A DNA stretch of 64,000 nt from Acheta domesticus (GCA_031308135.1 JAHLJT010000631.1:152145425-152209424); one strand, 5' to 3'. Counted from the stretch's first letter, positions 45,900 through 58,224 are shown. Numbers and translations are program-made. Notes: generated by a model not told the origin, from the letters alone.

Positions 45900-46850
45900 A
45901 GAAATTTTAAAGAAAAAATTTGGAGCTGTTTTTTGAGAATAGGTTTTTGCAAATTTCAGGTGCTAATTAGGCAACAACCACTCGTTTTTTCAGAGAATTG
46001 TACATGACATTTTTTAAAGGACTAATATTGTACAACAGACTTTGTCTGATGCAAAAATCTCTATCTACAATTTCGTAGTTTTATTTTTTTTTTGAAATTT
46101 TCCAAAAACCAAGCATTACCCCGAAATAGAATAGCGCCATATTTTTTGCGTCTCTTATTACGTAAGTGCAGAACATTTAAAAATTAGAGTGGTTTTTGAG
46201 AAACAAAATTTTGGCAAATTTCGAACGCAATTTACGCAAAAACTACTCGTTTCTTCAAAAAAGTGTACATGACCGAATTAAAAGTGCTAATTTTGTACAA
46301 CCGACTTTGTCTGAGGCAAAAATATCTATTTTCATTTTTGCAGTTTTGAAATTGTTCTGTGGAATTTTCGAAACCTTGTAGATATCAACGAAAATGATAC
46401 CTGCATCATTCTCTCAAATGTCTTATTCTCAACGCATTATTCAGCAACAAAATTTAATCAAAAAATTTGGAGCAATATTTTTGAAAACTTTCAAAATATC
46501 CAACGGCTTCATATAAAGTATCCTCCATAGTTAAAATATCGGTTTCAAATTCCAGGAGTCTCGACATCAGCTAAATCGATTGGGGGCTATCAATTTTGAT
46601 GATTGGCTGAACGGTTTAGACGCTAGCGTTGACCACGACAGACGGACAGACAGATGGACGTTTTGCCATCAGTCGATTTTTCAGTATCAAGAAGCAAGAA
46701 AACATGGATTTTGGCTACACCACAAGCTAGAGGATTTTTTCTAAATATTTTAATAGAATTTATATACTTTTTCGTTACTAAACCCCAGCTTCAACCGTTT
46801 TTCTAGCGAAAATTCGTCGATTTCCGCCGCACGATTACATCTTTCTCTTT
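45900..46850 (+). repeat. Dispersed repeat family, diverged copy
   Basis: Plus-oriented units with AAATTTGGAGCTGTTTTTTG and similar anchors at about 45912, 46170 and 46460, then the CTTCATATAAAGTA block, an ACAGACGGACAGACAG run, CTACACCAC and a weak tail near 46840. More diverged than the other copies. Confidence 0.65.
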
Positions 46851-47195
46851 TGAATTTTTGAATTGAATTGAATTGCTTTATTTTACGCGGCAAGACTGAT
46901 CTTCCGTCTGACCACGCAAATTTCGCGGAGAAAGAAGACTAGCGGAGAAAGAAGGCCGGGCGACGAAACAGGAGATGTTTTGAATTTTTGCTCAGAGGCG
47001 TCATTTAGGTTTGAGGATCTTTTACATGCAGAAAATCTACTAACATGGGACAGCCGGCTTTACTTCCCCTCCGAAGGAAGGCGTATGAAGGATTTTTTTT
47101 GCCCCTAAAAAATCCATCGCTTCGATCGGGTTTGAACCCGGGATCTTGAGTATAGAAAAAAGAGTAGAGTATAGAAGAAAATGGATCTGCTACTC
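46850..47195 (-). mobile_element. tRNA-derived SINE with (AATTC)n tail
   Basis: On the minus strand the head carries a perfect B-box-like GGGTTCAAACCCG (47140-47127). A body with GGAAGTAAAGCCGG and TCCCATG follows, and the 3' end is a pentamer tail of AATTC units at about 46855-46875. A head, a LINE-like body and a short-repeat tail are the layout of a tRNA SINE. It adjoins the broken 5' end of the hAT gene. Confidence 0.65.
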
Positions 47196-47202
47196 TCCGA
47201 GT

Positions 47203-49300
47203 AAAGGTATTTTGTTTTGCTTTTCTTGCAAAATTGCTACTTCGATAATTCTGCAACTACATTTATTAAAGAAGGCTTCGATATTTGGAAAAATACTATT
47301 CTAATGTTCAATCGACATGAAGAAAATGTTTCACACATAAGAACTTAATTGTCTTTTAGCCCAAAAGAAAAAAATGGTGAACAAATGTATCTCTAATTGA
47401 AATCAATAGTGGTCGCATGATCATAGATGTTTTTAAAGCGACCTGAAAAAAGAGGTGAACGCACAGACGCAACAATTGTTGATGAAATAGAGAAAATGAC
47501 ACAATACCGGCGAAATGTTCTGCAAAGCGTCTTCGAGGTCATCAAATGTTTGGCAGAACGAGGTCTTGCTTTTCAAGGCAGTGATGAAAAAATTAGTTCT
47601 TCACTGGTAATTATTCAGGAATACTGGAATTAATAAATTTGATCCTTTCTTGTCCCAGCTCTTGAATACTTATTGAAGTAAAGGGAAAGGAAATACTTCG
47701 TATCTATCAAAAGATGGCAGTCAATAGAGGTCAATTGGATGGTCATCAAGTTAATTAGTACCAAAAAACTTGATGAAATTCTATCTGAAATTAAGAAGGA
47801 TAAATATTGTTCGATTTCATTAGATTCAACGGCCGATTTTTCTCACACTAATTAGCTGACCCTAATTATTCGAAATGTTTTACCTTCTGGGCCAGTTGAA
47901 AGATTTGTAACGTTTCTGGATATGGAAGGACATAGTTCTGCACAGATTGCAGAACGTTTATCAACTTTTTTAACAGAGCATGGGATCAACATCATTAATT
48001 GTAGGGGTCAAAGTTATGATAATGCCAATAATAAGAGTGGAAAAATTTAAAGGACTACAAGCACTTTTCGAAAGTAAATGTCAGTTTGATGAATATGTTC
48101 CCTGCTTTGTACATTCTTTAAATTTAGTGGGACAACGTGCTGCGCAAACTTGTTCAGAAGCCACTCATTTCTTTATGTTTGGGAAGAATACTTACGCGTT
48201 CTTTTCTGCTTCTACTCATCGATAGAGACTTCTCGCGAATGCAATTTAGAGTAATGAGCATCGTCTTTCTCTGCTGAATAGATTATCCGATACGAGATGG
48301 AGTGCACGGGCAGAAGCTACTTCAGCTCTTTATAAAATATAATGTTATCTTGGTTGTTCTAGACCAAATTGTCAATGATTGGGACTGCAAAAATGAGATC
48401 AGGCAACAAGCTAGAGGACTCTTGCAAACTATGGAGAAATTAGAGACTGGGATTTTGATTGTACTGTGGAGTCAAATTTAGTCTAGGTTTCAGTCAACCA
48501 GCGTTTCATTACAATTACCGCATGAAGACTTCAATTCTGCTTGTGCGTTTTATGAGTCTCTGTATGGATACTTTGAAACTATCAGACTGAACTTTACATC
48601 TGTTGAAGACAAGGCAAAATCAGTAACGTCTTGCGATCTTCACAGCCCTCAACATTCACAACGAAGAAGAACAAAACGTATCAATGATATGTGTGGATTT
48701 AAAACACACGACGACGGAAAATCAATGAAATCATCCGAAAAATTCAAAGTTGAAATTTTTTGGTTATTATTGACAGTTTGCTTCCTGCCTTATACCAAAG
48801 ACAAATAGCATGTAACAAATTGAAGGACTTGTTTGGCATACTTCGTCACCTCGAAGAATCTACGTTTGAAGAAACCAAAGAGGGTTCGTTAAAACTAATC
48901 AAAGTATATTCCGATGATTTGGAATGTGAACTAAGTGAGGAGTTGATTCAATTCAGTAATATTTTGAAAACAGACTTTCCTAAATCTCTCTTGGAAAATT
49001 AGGAAGACCCTCATGAATTGAAATTTTACAAGATTATACAAGAAAATTGTCTAGGATCTTGTTTTCCCAATGTTGAAATTGTTTCGAGAATTTACCTCTC
49101 TTTGATGGTAACAATCTGTAGTGGCGAACATTCTTTTTCAAAATTGAAGCGTATTAAGAGTAAAATAAGAGCGAGTATGGGCCAAACACGACTGAAGAAT
49201 CTTTCTTTGATGAGTATCGAACACGAACTGCTCAAACAATTGATACGAGAATAATCAACGAGTTTTCTACAGCAAAATTGCGTAAGCTTTTGATTAGGTA
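47203..49300 (+). pseudogene. hAT transposase, ZMYM1/DUF4371 type, dead
   Basis: Domains in order are a TTF-like zinc finger region (GILFCFSCK then EGFDIWKN), DUF4371 (RNVLQSVFEVIKCLAERGLA, FQGSDEKISS), the RNase-H-like core (YCSISLDSTADFSH, FLDMEGHSSAQIAERL, GQSYDNANNKSG, then LLNRLSDTRWSARAEATSAL) and the C-terminal hAT dimerisation region (RIYLSLMVTICSGEHSFSKL, KRIKSKIRASMGQTRLKNL, SLMSIEH). The last 78 codons (49018-49254) are open. Upstream are several stops and frameshifts, so no active enzyme is made. Terminal inverted repeats and target duplication were not identified, and a SINE replaces the 5' flank. Confidence 0.88.
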
Positions 49301-49319
49301 AACAAAGTTCAATCAAAAT

Positions 49320-50180
49320 TAAAAATTAATCACGTCATTTTATTAAATGTTTATAATTTAATAGTTTGAAAAATTAATACATTTATTTGGATTTTGAATG
49401 CAATATTTAAACATTTTGTATCAACGAGAAGACTGTGGCTTAACTGTGGCTTAAAAGTTAATAACAGGGGTCCCGCATGATAAAAGTGCTACAAGCCCCA
49501 CAGATCGTCAAAATTGCCCTGCTCGTATACAACGTGGAATAGAACTATATAGCTAGATATATAACTAGATATTAGTTGTTGTTCCTTTCATTTTGCATTA
49601 TTGGAAGAAGGAATAGTATTTAGGGCATCTTCAGAGGTGAAAGAGGTAAATTACGTCATTGTAGGCACCAAAATGTTTTTGAGCCACCTGTCGTCTTGCA
49701 ATGTGATGATGCATTGTTCTTTCTCCTCCTCCTGAGTGTGCGCGGATCCCAGGAGGAGGGGGCGTCGCCTTCACGTCACCTACGCTGACCTCACTCCACG
49801 TCCCCCCCCCCGCGCGACTGCAGCGCTCCTCCAACAGCGTAGAGGATCTAGACAGCTCTTCAGAAGAAGCTTTTGATTTCGAGAAATGTAATTAATCAGT
49901 TCATTACCTCCATATAACAACAGTAGTTTGAAACAATTATTTGTCATGTAGACGATTTCAGAGAATCATTAATGCATTGATATCAGACTTTTAACATATG
50001 ACAGTAGTTAATACGGAATGAATGGTGATCTCTATTATTTTTCGTGTGTGTGCCATCGTTACATAGTTTCTCTCACATACCAACAGAATGTTCTGAATGG
50101 TTTTCAAAATTGAATACTGAAATAGGCCAAAGTCGAATAAACGGTAGGTGCATTGTACAATCCAAGGCAGAGGTGATTCG
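49320..50180. other. No gene seen
   Basis: AT-rich, with a GC-rich patch at 49720-49850 of unknown nature. Confidence 0.4.
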
Positions 50181-50184
50181 GTCA

Positions 50185-50505
50185 CATACTAACGGGGGGA
50201 GCCTCTTGGCAGCTCTCGGTCAGCGTGCTCGCTTTCCACTACGTGGCCCCGGGTTGGATTCCCGGTCGAGGCAAGACGTAGTGTGTATTTCCCTTGCAAT
50301 GTTCCAGTACATGTTGCTGTGTGATGATATGAAAATTCACTTTTCAGGTTGAGAACACCGGAATACGACGTGGGGATGTCTACGTGCTAACCACACGTAT
50401 CTCTTTAACCCACGGCCTCGAGGCAGGAACGTCGCCGGTAGGCTTGAGCCCGTTCACGGCCTGTCGCGCCAAGTACCTACATACATATTAAAGGGGGGAG
50501 GGGTC
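50185..50505 (+). mobile_element. tRNA-derived SINE
   Basis: The tRNA-like head has TGGCAGCTCTCGGTCAGCG as A box region and GGGTTGGATTCCC (50250-50262) as B box, one base off the consensus. A GC-rich body follows (GGAATACGACGTGGGG, AACCCACGGCCTCGAGGCAG, AGCCCGTTCACGG) and the copy ends near the G-rich stretch at 50495. Confidence 0.65.
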
Positions 50506-50650
50506 AACGATGTTCCCCAATGTAAGTTTTCCCTGTAGCTTCGTTTAAATAATGAGTTACTGTTTCACCTTTTAAGACTATATTTAGAATCTTTCTGAAC
50601 CCTAGTAATAGTTTCGTCTTTCAACGCTCATCGGTTGTTCACAAAACAAA

Positions 50651-51252
50651 CTAGTGGTTCTACAGAGTGGCATAGACTTTCCCGTATTACCTTTCTATCT
50701 CCTTTGGTCTCGGCTAGCAATACGGACTTGACACATCCTCGTGACAGCTGCCATCTATCGCCACCCTATGTACATTTCTTTCATTAATGTTTCGGTTTCC
50801 TAATGGTAGAACGGAAATCTTATTTGAAGAATATTAAAGAACAGTAAAATCTCATTCTAAAAGGTAATTTTCATTGAAAAATTTGGAGCCGTATTTAAGA
50901 AAATGTCGTTTAAGTGCTTCAATGCGAAATTTGAAACTCTTTTTCACAGAATTTTTACTTTCCCGTATACGTACGTATACACGGAGCGATATACGTAGTA
51001 TAGGGAAAGTTATGTAATGCTGCGCCAAAAATGGTCAATTTTCGCCAGAAAAAAATCGTGGCCGGGCGGTGATAACGAAAAAGTGGACAAAACCAGTTGC
51101 TAAATTAAGAAACAAAAATCCCCTAACACGTGGTGTAGCCAGAAACCCTCTTCTGTGGGTCCTTGATACCGAAAAACCAATTGAAAGGAGAACGTCCGTC
51201 AGTCCGTCCGTCTGTGACCTGTCCTGTCCGTCCGTCTGTGAACACTGCTAGC
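50651..51252. repeat. Dispersed repeat family: plus head joined to minus tail
   Basis: A plus head (ACTAGTGGTTCTACAGAGTG to TTTTTCACAGAA, 50651-50955) meets a minus-oriented copy at its palindrome (50956-51020). The minus copy continues to 51252, is interrupted by the THAP transposon, and resumes at 54856. Confidence 0.8.
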
Positions 51253-51583
51253 AGTCCTGTGTCACTAGATAGGGCACATCCGGTGCTTATTTGAATTTTG
51301 AGGAGAGAGAATTTGATTGGTCCGCCATCTTGACCCCACTTTTTTGGGCCAATAGAAGTCGATGTATGCGCGATGGTGCAGCGATCTACAGGCCACCCCC
51401 CCTAATTATCCACGTACTGCCGTGTGGCAATTGTTCACGGCTGTATTTGTAAAGTGTTTGACAAGTTACCCGCCAGTTATAACGGTGTCCCGGTCGGTGT
51501 TTTTGTGTGTTTCGTGTGTTTTGTGTTACAATTCAGTGTGTTTTGCGTGCAGAAGAGGGTGTTGTGTTTTCTTCTTGTCAGTA

Positions 51584-52330
51584 ATGTCAAAATTTACGCC
51601 CAATTGCCGAAACAGCAAGACGAAAGACTGCACCGCCACACATGGTTATTTTCCCGAACGATCCTGAAAAGTAAGTGATATGAAATGCTTTATATGGTTC
51701 TATAACAATGATTTCATGTACTATTCAGTAACATAGTAAATAATGTAATTATATGTGAGGATATTGTTAGCATAATACAATTATTATTAACATCTAATGA
51801 ATTCAAATTAATCATCTAATGAATTCAAGTTAATTAAACTACTGCCGTAAGATAATGGAATTACTCACTTTAATTGTAAGTTATTTGCCACTGCAACATA
51901 ATCTGCTAGATTATTAGTGTAATGCATTGTTAATGTTATTTTTAATTTGGTTACTTAATGTTACTTTCCGTTTATAATTCTGAAGAGGTAATATTATTAG
52001 GTACCTACATCATATGTTTTGCATAATTGATGTTTTGTTAAGATTGGTTTCTTATTGTTATGATAATGAGTGTTATTCCCTCTATTTTTAATATAGTCTT
52101 ATTATTTTTATTGCAACAACATTAAACTGAATATTTACTTAGTTCATAATTACTTCTTAATGTGCATAATATACATTTTATTACAGGTGCAGGAAATATC
52201 TGCTGGCAGCTCGGATCCAGTTAGGATCTGCCTTCTTCCTCATGGAAAACATTATCATTTGTGCGTTGAGCACTTCATGCCAGTAATGTTGACTGCAGGA
52301 AATAGCAGCGTGGAATGTGATCCCATGTGA
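51584..52330 (+). pseudogene. THAP zinc-finger gene of the transposon, two exons
   Basis: Exon 1 starts at the ATG at 51584 and encodes MSKFTPNCRNSKTKDCTATH then GYFP. One extra G after CCC shifts the frame; read past it, the sequence gives the expected acidic D-P-E-K block. The donor AAAA|GTAAGT (51671) and acceptor TTACAG|G (52186) are canonical. The join restores a lysine codon, and exon 2 continues CRKYLLAARIQLGS. After another shift comes HYHLCVEHFMPVMLTAG, where CVEHF is the C-x2-H-F signature of the THAP finger. The first zinc-ligand cysteine near the N terminus appears replaced. The THAP finger binds DNA in P-type transposases. Frameshifts make this copy non-functional. Confidence 0.75.
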
Positions 52331-52394
52331 ATTCATTTTATCTACTACCATTCATTTTGGCTTCCTCGCATGACCTGGTGAGTTAAGAAATCTT

Positions 52395-52570
52395 CACATA
52401 TATTTTTATAATGTCCTTATTTTATTGTTGGTAGTACAAGATAACCATTATTTCTTTATTTATTTGCTAAATATATGATGTTTATATGTTAAATAAATAA
52501 TGGTTATCTTATAACCAAAAATGTGCTACCAACAATAAAATAAGGACGTTTTTAAAAAATATATGTAATG
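52395..52570. repeat. Foldback element inside the THAP transposon
   Basis: GTCCTTATTTTATTGTTGGT at 52413 is inverted at 52547 (CTACCAACAATAAAATAAGG). Inner ATAACCATTATTT and AAATAATGGTTAT also pair, and the similarity extends outward through ATATATGT. Likely a small MITE nested in the element's intron or 3' region. Confidence 0.85.
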
Positions 52571-52679
52571 TAAAATATAATGGTAGTAAATGAATTAAAA
52601 AATCTTTGTTGTATGAAGATGAGAGACAACACTAAACATCTTGAATTCCAATGACACTATGGCTTTTTATATTTCAGAT

Positions 52680-53930
52680 GCCTCCCATTTGTTGGAAAAG
52701 AGGGGAAAACAAGTTGGAAGTACTGTTTGTTCCAGATGATACGAACTCCAACATTGTCAATTTTGGTAATATGTTAATATTTTAGTGTAGTAATTTTGGA
52801 TTTCAGGTGATGTCCTAGTATAGTGTGTTGCTCATTTTCTGTTCAGAGTCTTTATGGGCTGTTCAGGGTGGAGTGATTTTAGTGCCAGAGGTTAGAACTA
52901 GTTAAGTATCACTCTGTAATATATTTTTTCACCAGCCGTTTCAAGGAGAATGCCAGGTGTTTATCTCCTTCAGTGTGTGAAGTTTGATGGAGATAGTTTG
53001 CAAGTGTGATTTACATTGTTCCAATATCATCACTATAAAGAATATTATAAGAATCGATTCAATTCATGTCAAAAAGAAGGTGGAAATAAGTATTTACCGG
53101 AATTAACTTTAACGGATGTAGAGGCGCAGGCCATCAATTCTGTATTTCAAAGAGCCTGTATTGTTTACTTTCATGATGCTTTTAATTAAAGCTTGCTGTA
53201 GACTACATTTTCATCATAAAATTGTGTATAAAAATATTACTGAAAAGGTAGTTTTAAAGTGTAATATTCTTGCATTCTGGCTATATAAATGCATTGATAA
53301 GTGAACATTCTCCAGTTGGTGGAATTACAAGAGTAGTAGGGAGTAAAATGGTTCAAGCACAAGTTAGCCAATGTTTGTGAAATTAATGACAATAATTTAA
53401 TCACAGATAATGACCCCAATTTAGTTTGGCATCAATGAGCCAAAAACTCATTCAAAAAACTGAACAGACAATATTTTCTTATTAGTTGAAAAAACAGTCA
53501 ATACCTGCATCAAATGTTGAGTAATTCTGGGTTTCTGATCTGCCTTTGGATTTTCATCCACCATCTACTGAGCAACTAGCTATGCTTTTGGACAATAAAT
53601 ATATAGCCTGTAATAACAGAATGTAAATGAAATCTCTCTTGAACTCTGAAGAACTCTGTCTTGAGATAAATAAGGTTGAAATAGAATCGGTTCATTACTT
53701 GTACTAGATACTAGTTTCTTTTAACACAGTTTAATATGTAATGTTGCTTTTATGAAGAAGAAAGAATAACAGATTTTTGTGAACTGTTTGTGCAGATACA
53801 AGTTAGTTTATTTATAAAATATATCAGTGATATTAATTTATATTATAATATCTTAATTACTATTTTGATAATACGCTGAAATTTCGCATTTGTTTATAAC
53901 TGGCATGTCAATTAATATAATTGTTGGTGG
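52680..53930 (+). other. Interior of THAP transposon, no recognised domain
   Basis: Short coding-like stretches (for example ELTLTDVEAQAINSVFQRAC at about 53098) are separated by stops. No transposase catalytic motif was recognised. Confidence 0.35.
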
Positions 53931-53944
53931 TGTAGTCTTTTTAA

Positions 53945-54290
53945 TAATGAATAAAAGACAGTTGTCTTGTATCAAATATGTATTATACTAAGGATCTTTT
54001 TGATAGCATAGCTACCATCCTCAGAGCTATCTGAAAAATACATAAAAACAATGAAATGGAGATTGCATAAATTATTTACAAAATTGTTTTTGTACAAATT
54101 GTTAATGCGAGATGCGTAAGCAAACTGGATCATTACCTTGCAGTACGTGCAGAACAGAATTTATACAATCTACATTTCAAATTTGCTTTTATGTAACTTT
54201 CAGATAGATCTGAGGATGATAGCTGTGCTATCGAAAAGGTCTTTAGTGTAATACATATTTGATACCAGACGACACTCGCCTTTGATTCAA
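53945..54290. mobile_element. MITE with ~90-base terminal inverted repeats
   Basis: The left arm GTATCAAATATGTATTATAC, ATAGCATAGCTACCATCCTC and AGAGCTATCTGAAA is matched by the inverse of the right arm (GTATCAAATATGTATTACAC, ATAGCACAGCTATCATCCTC, AGATCTATCTGAAAG). The centre is about 130 bases of unrelated AT-rich DNA. The arms contain a CTGAGGATG-stem-CGAAA motif like that at 1493. Nested in the THAP transposon. Confidence 0.88.
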
Positions 54291-54855
54291 CTGGCATGTC
54301 GTTTTGATAATGATATAATATTTAAGGGGTAATGGTCACTAGTTGTATTATGACAATTTTCTTAATTCATGATTTCAATATTTGGTCAAAAGAAATGTGA
54401 AATAATCTGTGTGTTATTTGCTTTTATTTATTTTATGAAAATTGAATTAATATATTTATATTGTGTACAACTATGTATGTTTACATAATTTAGAAATAAA
54501 TATTGTTTATTCAATAACATTTTATTTTGCACACTCCCTGGACTACAATTCCCTTCACTTACTCAGAATTCCTAATCCTTATAATTATTAGATTCTAAAT
54601 TGCCTAGCATACTTTTTACATTAAATAATATTCATATAATTATAATTTGCCGCCATTTTGAAAAAATGCTTCGTAATATAATTTTAAATGTCCCGGTCGT
54701 CATTATGCGCTACCTCCATAGGCCGATCTTCCTTCGACGCTATTGGCTCAAAAAAGTGGGGTCAAGATGGATGCTACCCCCTCCGTGAACATTTGATATT
54801 TGAATAAGAACGTTGGGAATAACGTTAAGTGCCGCCTCTGATATTATACTCTCTG

Positions 54856-55520
54856 CTGCTAGCGTCTAATCTATACGTACGATTTCTTCCAAAATGGATA
54901 TTCCCTGGTCGATCTGGTTTTAGTCGAAGCTTTGAGATTTTGAAAAAGATTCTGTAAAATTTGGGGGTACTTTACAAGGACATTTTCAAAATTTTCGAAA
55001 ATTCAGAGTTATCCGTGAAAATCGGACCTATGCCACCTTAATAAGTGTATTTTCTTACATTCTCTATTCTTACAAAAAATTTAAAGAAAACATTTGGAGC
55101 CAATTTTGAGAAAACTTTGATGTCCGGGGACCTTCATGTAAAGTTTCCCCAAGTTTTACAGAATCTTTTTCAAAATCTCAAAGTTTCGACTCGTGCCAGA
55201 TCAACAGGGGTTTCTCCAATTTGAAAAAAAAAAATTCTAGGTATGGTTTTGGCGCTAGTAGGGTTCACAGACGGACAAAGGGACGTTTTGCTTTCAATTG
55301 TTTTTTTGAAAACACTCACAAAAAAGGGATTCTGGCTATATCACGTGTTAGTGGATTTTTTTCTTAATTTAGGAAGTAGATTTATCCACTTTTTGATTAT
55401 CAGGGCCCAGCAATAAATTTTTTTCTGCCAAAAATCCGCCGTTTTTCGCGCAGCATTACATAACTTCACCTGTTCTACGTATGTTACTCCGTAAATGCGT
55501 ACGTGTATGGGAAGGTAAAA
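54856..55520. repeat. Dispersed repeat family: resumed minus copy joined to plus tail
   Basis: The minus copy interrupted at 51252 resumes (GCGTCTAATCTATACGTACG) and runs to about 54980. There it meets a plus-oriented tail (TTTTCGAAAATTCAGAG, ACAGACGGACAAAGGG, CTATATCACGTGTTAG) ending in a diverged palindrome at 55455-55520. Confidence 0.75.
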
Positions 55521-55524
55521 AGTT

Positions 55525-57265
55525 GGAGTTGTACCACTATTAAAATAACGGCTTCAAATGTACCAAACGTATCGTTTTTTGTTGCCGCTTTTGCGAGTTT
55601 TCCGTTAGATTTGGAGGATTTTGATACGTATTAGCGGAGGAAAAATTGCTGTCGCGGTTAGCGGAAAATTTAGTGCGCTTTGTTGAGTAATAGGGGTTTT
55701 TGAAGAAATTCATAAAAAGTACGAAAATGACACAAAAAACATTGAAATATTTTCTAGGCACATATAACTGATCTTATGCCGAAATCCAATGGCGGTGAAT
55801 TAGCATTTGCTCATATTACCGACATTTTTAACCAATCAAAACTCTACTTTCATATTATTTAAAATCTATTGATGAGCTTACGGACCAGGCGAGATGCATC
55901 ATCTTGCGTTCCAAAATACTTATTCTTCTATTATTGCTTGCGAGAACGAAGAAGTATTTCGAAACGCATATATCTTTGTATTTGTGACGAAGAGAAAAAT
56001 TGATAAATCGTGGAAATTAAAGTAAATGTTAGTAAGGTTAGCAAGGCGCCAGAACTTTCATAATTACACCCCTGCTGTAGTACACCAATTGACGACGATG
56101 GTAATTAATTTTGATTTATAAGGCAGCCTGATTGCACTCGGTTCTTTATTTTTTATTAAATATAAATAGTATAAAATGTAATAGAAATTAGAAATTGATA
56201 ATTGTTGTGTTTAAAAGATTTTAAAATGTATTATTTGTTGTTTATACACTGACTAAAAGTATTGTGTTTTAAAATTTACAATTTTAAATCCAACATACCA
56301 CAAAATATTACATACATTTTTATAAAATTTAGATGCCATCTAATAAACCATATGTGAAACTTCAGCCCTAATTGTTTTTCAAAGTCTCGCTGGCAACAAG
56401 AAGTTCTAGCAAAAGCCGCCGCCGCCACAGGTGGATCGGATTATTGATACATTTAAATGCCATTTAAACGCGTAAATAAAAAAAAAATTACTCTTTGTGA
56501 TATAGTGATATTTGAAGTGAAAGAAAGGCACCTCTTTTTCAACTAGAAAGCAGTCAATGTTTGCATGTTGTACGTATAAAGTAGAGAATTTATATATGGC
56601 ATCTATTTTCTGCCTGTTAGCTACGATAATTTAGGATCAGATATTCATTTGTTTCTGAATTTGGAATATTCATTAAGCTACTGACTGAAGAATCATCAAG
56701 CCACAAGCATATCTTCTGCAATTAGCCAGGTAGCACAATTACCATAACGTGATGTTTCCAATCCAAAAATATAGAATAAATGTGCATGAAAGTAATCACA
56801 AGCTTTTTGATAAATATTTCACAAAAGCATTGGAATAGAATGCATACACGTCTGCAAATATAGAGATAATACATACACACAAATTTTACAGTTTGATTAT
56901 GCAAGACTTGTTTTCTTCAAATTCTATATTGGCAGTTTCTGTTGTATTATTTTTGAATTCTACGTCCGTCGTAAATTTAGAGCCTTCATTGTTGTTACCT
57001 TGGGTGTCATCCAAAACTGCTTACATTGTGATTTGGAATAACAGGTAAATGCTTCGTAATATACGGATCATTTGAGATTGAGTGCAGTAAATAACTGAAT
57101 CTAAAGAACAAAGAACCATTTACAAAATTTTTATTGTTAACAAGGGACTTCATTGTTCAGAATCAGTACCATAAAAATCTTTACGTTCTGACAACCGTAA
57201 GAGCAAAATGTTTCTGTTTATGACAATTCGTATGGTGAAGTTAAGCTTAATTTTACAGGTAGTAT
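55525..57265. other. No gene seen
   Basis: AT-rich sequence without recognised protein, RNA or repeat signature. Confidence 0.4.
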
Positions 57266-57267
57266 AG

Positions 57268-58060
57268 AATTTTTACTTTCTCGCACTTCTTCGTAGGAAA
57301 AGAAAGCTATGTTATCGTACGCTGGAAAAAGGCCAAATTTTCGGTAGAAAAAATTTTTGCTGGGCCCTGGTAAGAAAAAAATGGATGAATCCTGACCCTA
57401 TATGCCGTAAATTACTTCCGCTAGCACGTTGTGTTAGAGGGGGCGGTCAAAGAGCTGACTTGGGCCTGGCGGGGGTTTACTTATGCAGGTAAACCCCTAT
57501 AAATCCCCCCCCCTGAAATGGGAATACCCGATTTGGGTCAAAAGTGAGCAAGTCCCGCTCTCCCCTCCCCGTGGCACCCCTGGGGTGCTCTCTAAGGCGA
57601 GAGCTTGGAGAGCAGTTAATGAGAGCAGCAGGGCGAGGGCGAGTCTCCGGCGCCTGAAGACGGGAGCATTGGAATAAGGGAAGGAAATCCTAACAGCAAA
57701 CCGTGGGCAGAGAGAGCTCTGAAAGACGTGGAGAAGTCAATCTCTCTAAGGGAGAAAACCTAAAGTTGAGGAGAAAACCTAAGCTAAGGTCTATATTTTA
57801 TCAAAAATATTGTGGCGTTTTTTAGTGAAAATGATTTAAATAAAATACAAATTGCCTATGTTTCAACCAATATTTCGCCAAAATATTCATGTTTTTGAAA
57901 AATTGAACATGACATTATTTTTAGATCTTTCTTGATTAAAAAAATTCATGGAGAAAAATTCGCGTTTATCTGGCGAAAATTCACCGTTTTCTGGTTCACA
58001 ATTACGTAACTTTCTCTTCTTACGAAGTATTTGTAAGGGGAGAAAGTAAAAAATGTTTAT
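57268..58060. repeat. Diverged dispersed-repeat pieces split by a GC-rich insert
   Basis: A minus tail fragment (57268-57440) and a plus fragment with a degenerate palindrome (57780-58050) flank about 340 bases of GC-richer sequence (57440-57785). That insert has CCCCTCCCCGTGGCACCC and two GGAGAAAACCTAA copies near 57750-57780, and its identity is unknown. Confidence 0.5.
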
Positions 58061-58224
58061 CTTCATAACTTAGTTTTAGGAAGATGCGGAAAATTTTTAA
58101 TTTTTTTTCAGTTTTTGAAAAAAAAAGGTTTTCAGCGAACATGAGACATGCACCATTCTCTTAAACATCCTTCACACTATCCAATAACAAAGTTTAATCC
58201 AAAAGGATGAAGCCATTTTTTTAA

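Larger units (their letters stand above)
51253..54855 (+). mobile_element. THAP-domain DNA transposon, P-superfamily-like
   Basis: A 3.6-kb insertion splits a dispersed-repeat copy. The octamer CTGCTAGC is present on both sides (51245-51252 and 54856-54863), and joining the flanks restores the repeat consensus. Subterminal inverted repeats carry ATCTTGACCCCACTTTTTTG (51329-51348) and its inverse at about 54740-54770. The ends are CAG...GGCAC on both sides. An 8-bp duplication plus a THAP-coding gene fits the P superfamily. The catalytic part of a transposase was not recognised, so the copy is probably non-autonomous. Confidence 0.75.

Noticed and set aside
50200..50270. tRNA gene
   Set aside because: A and B boxes are present but the acceptor and anticodon stems do not form and a SINE body follows. 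The same applies to the sites at 24995, 40829, 45560 and 47127.
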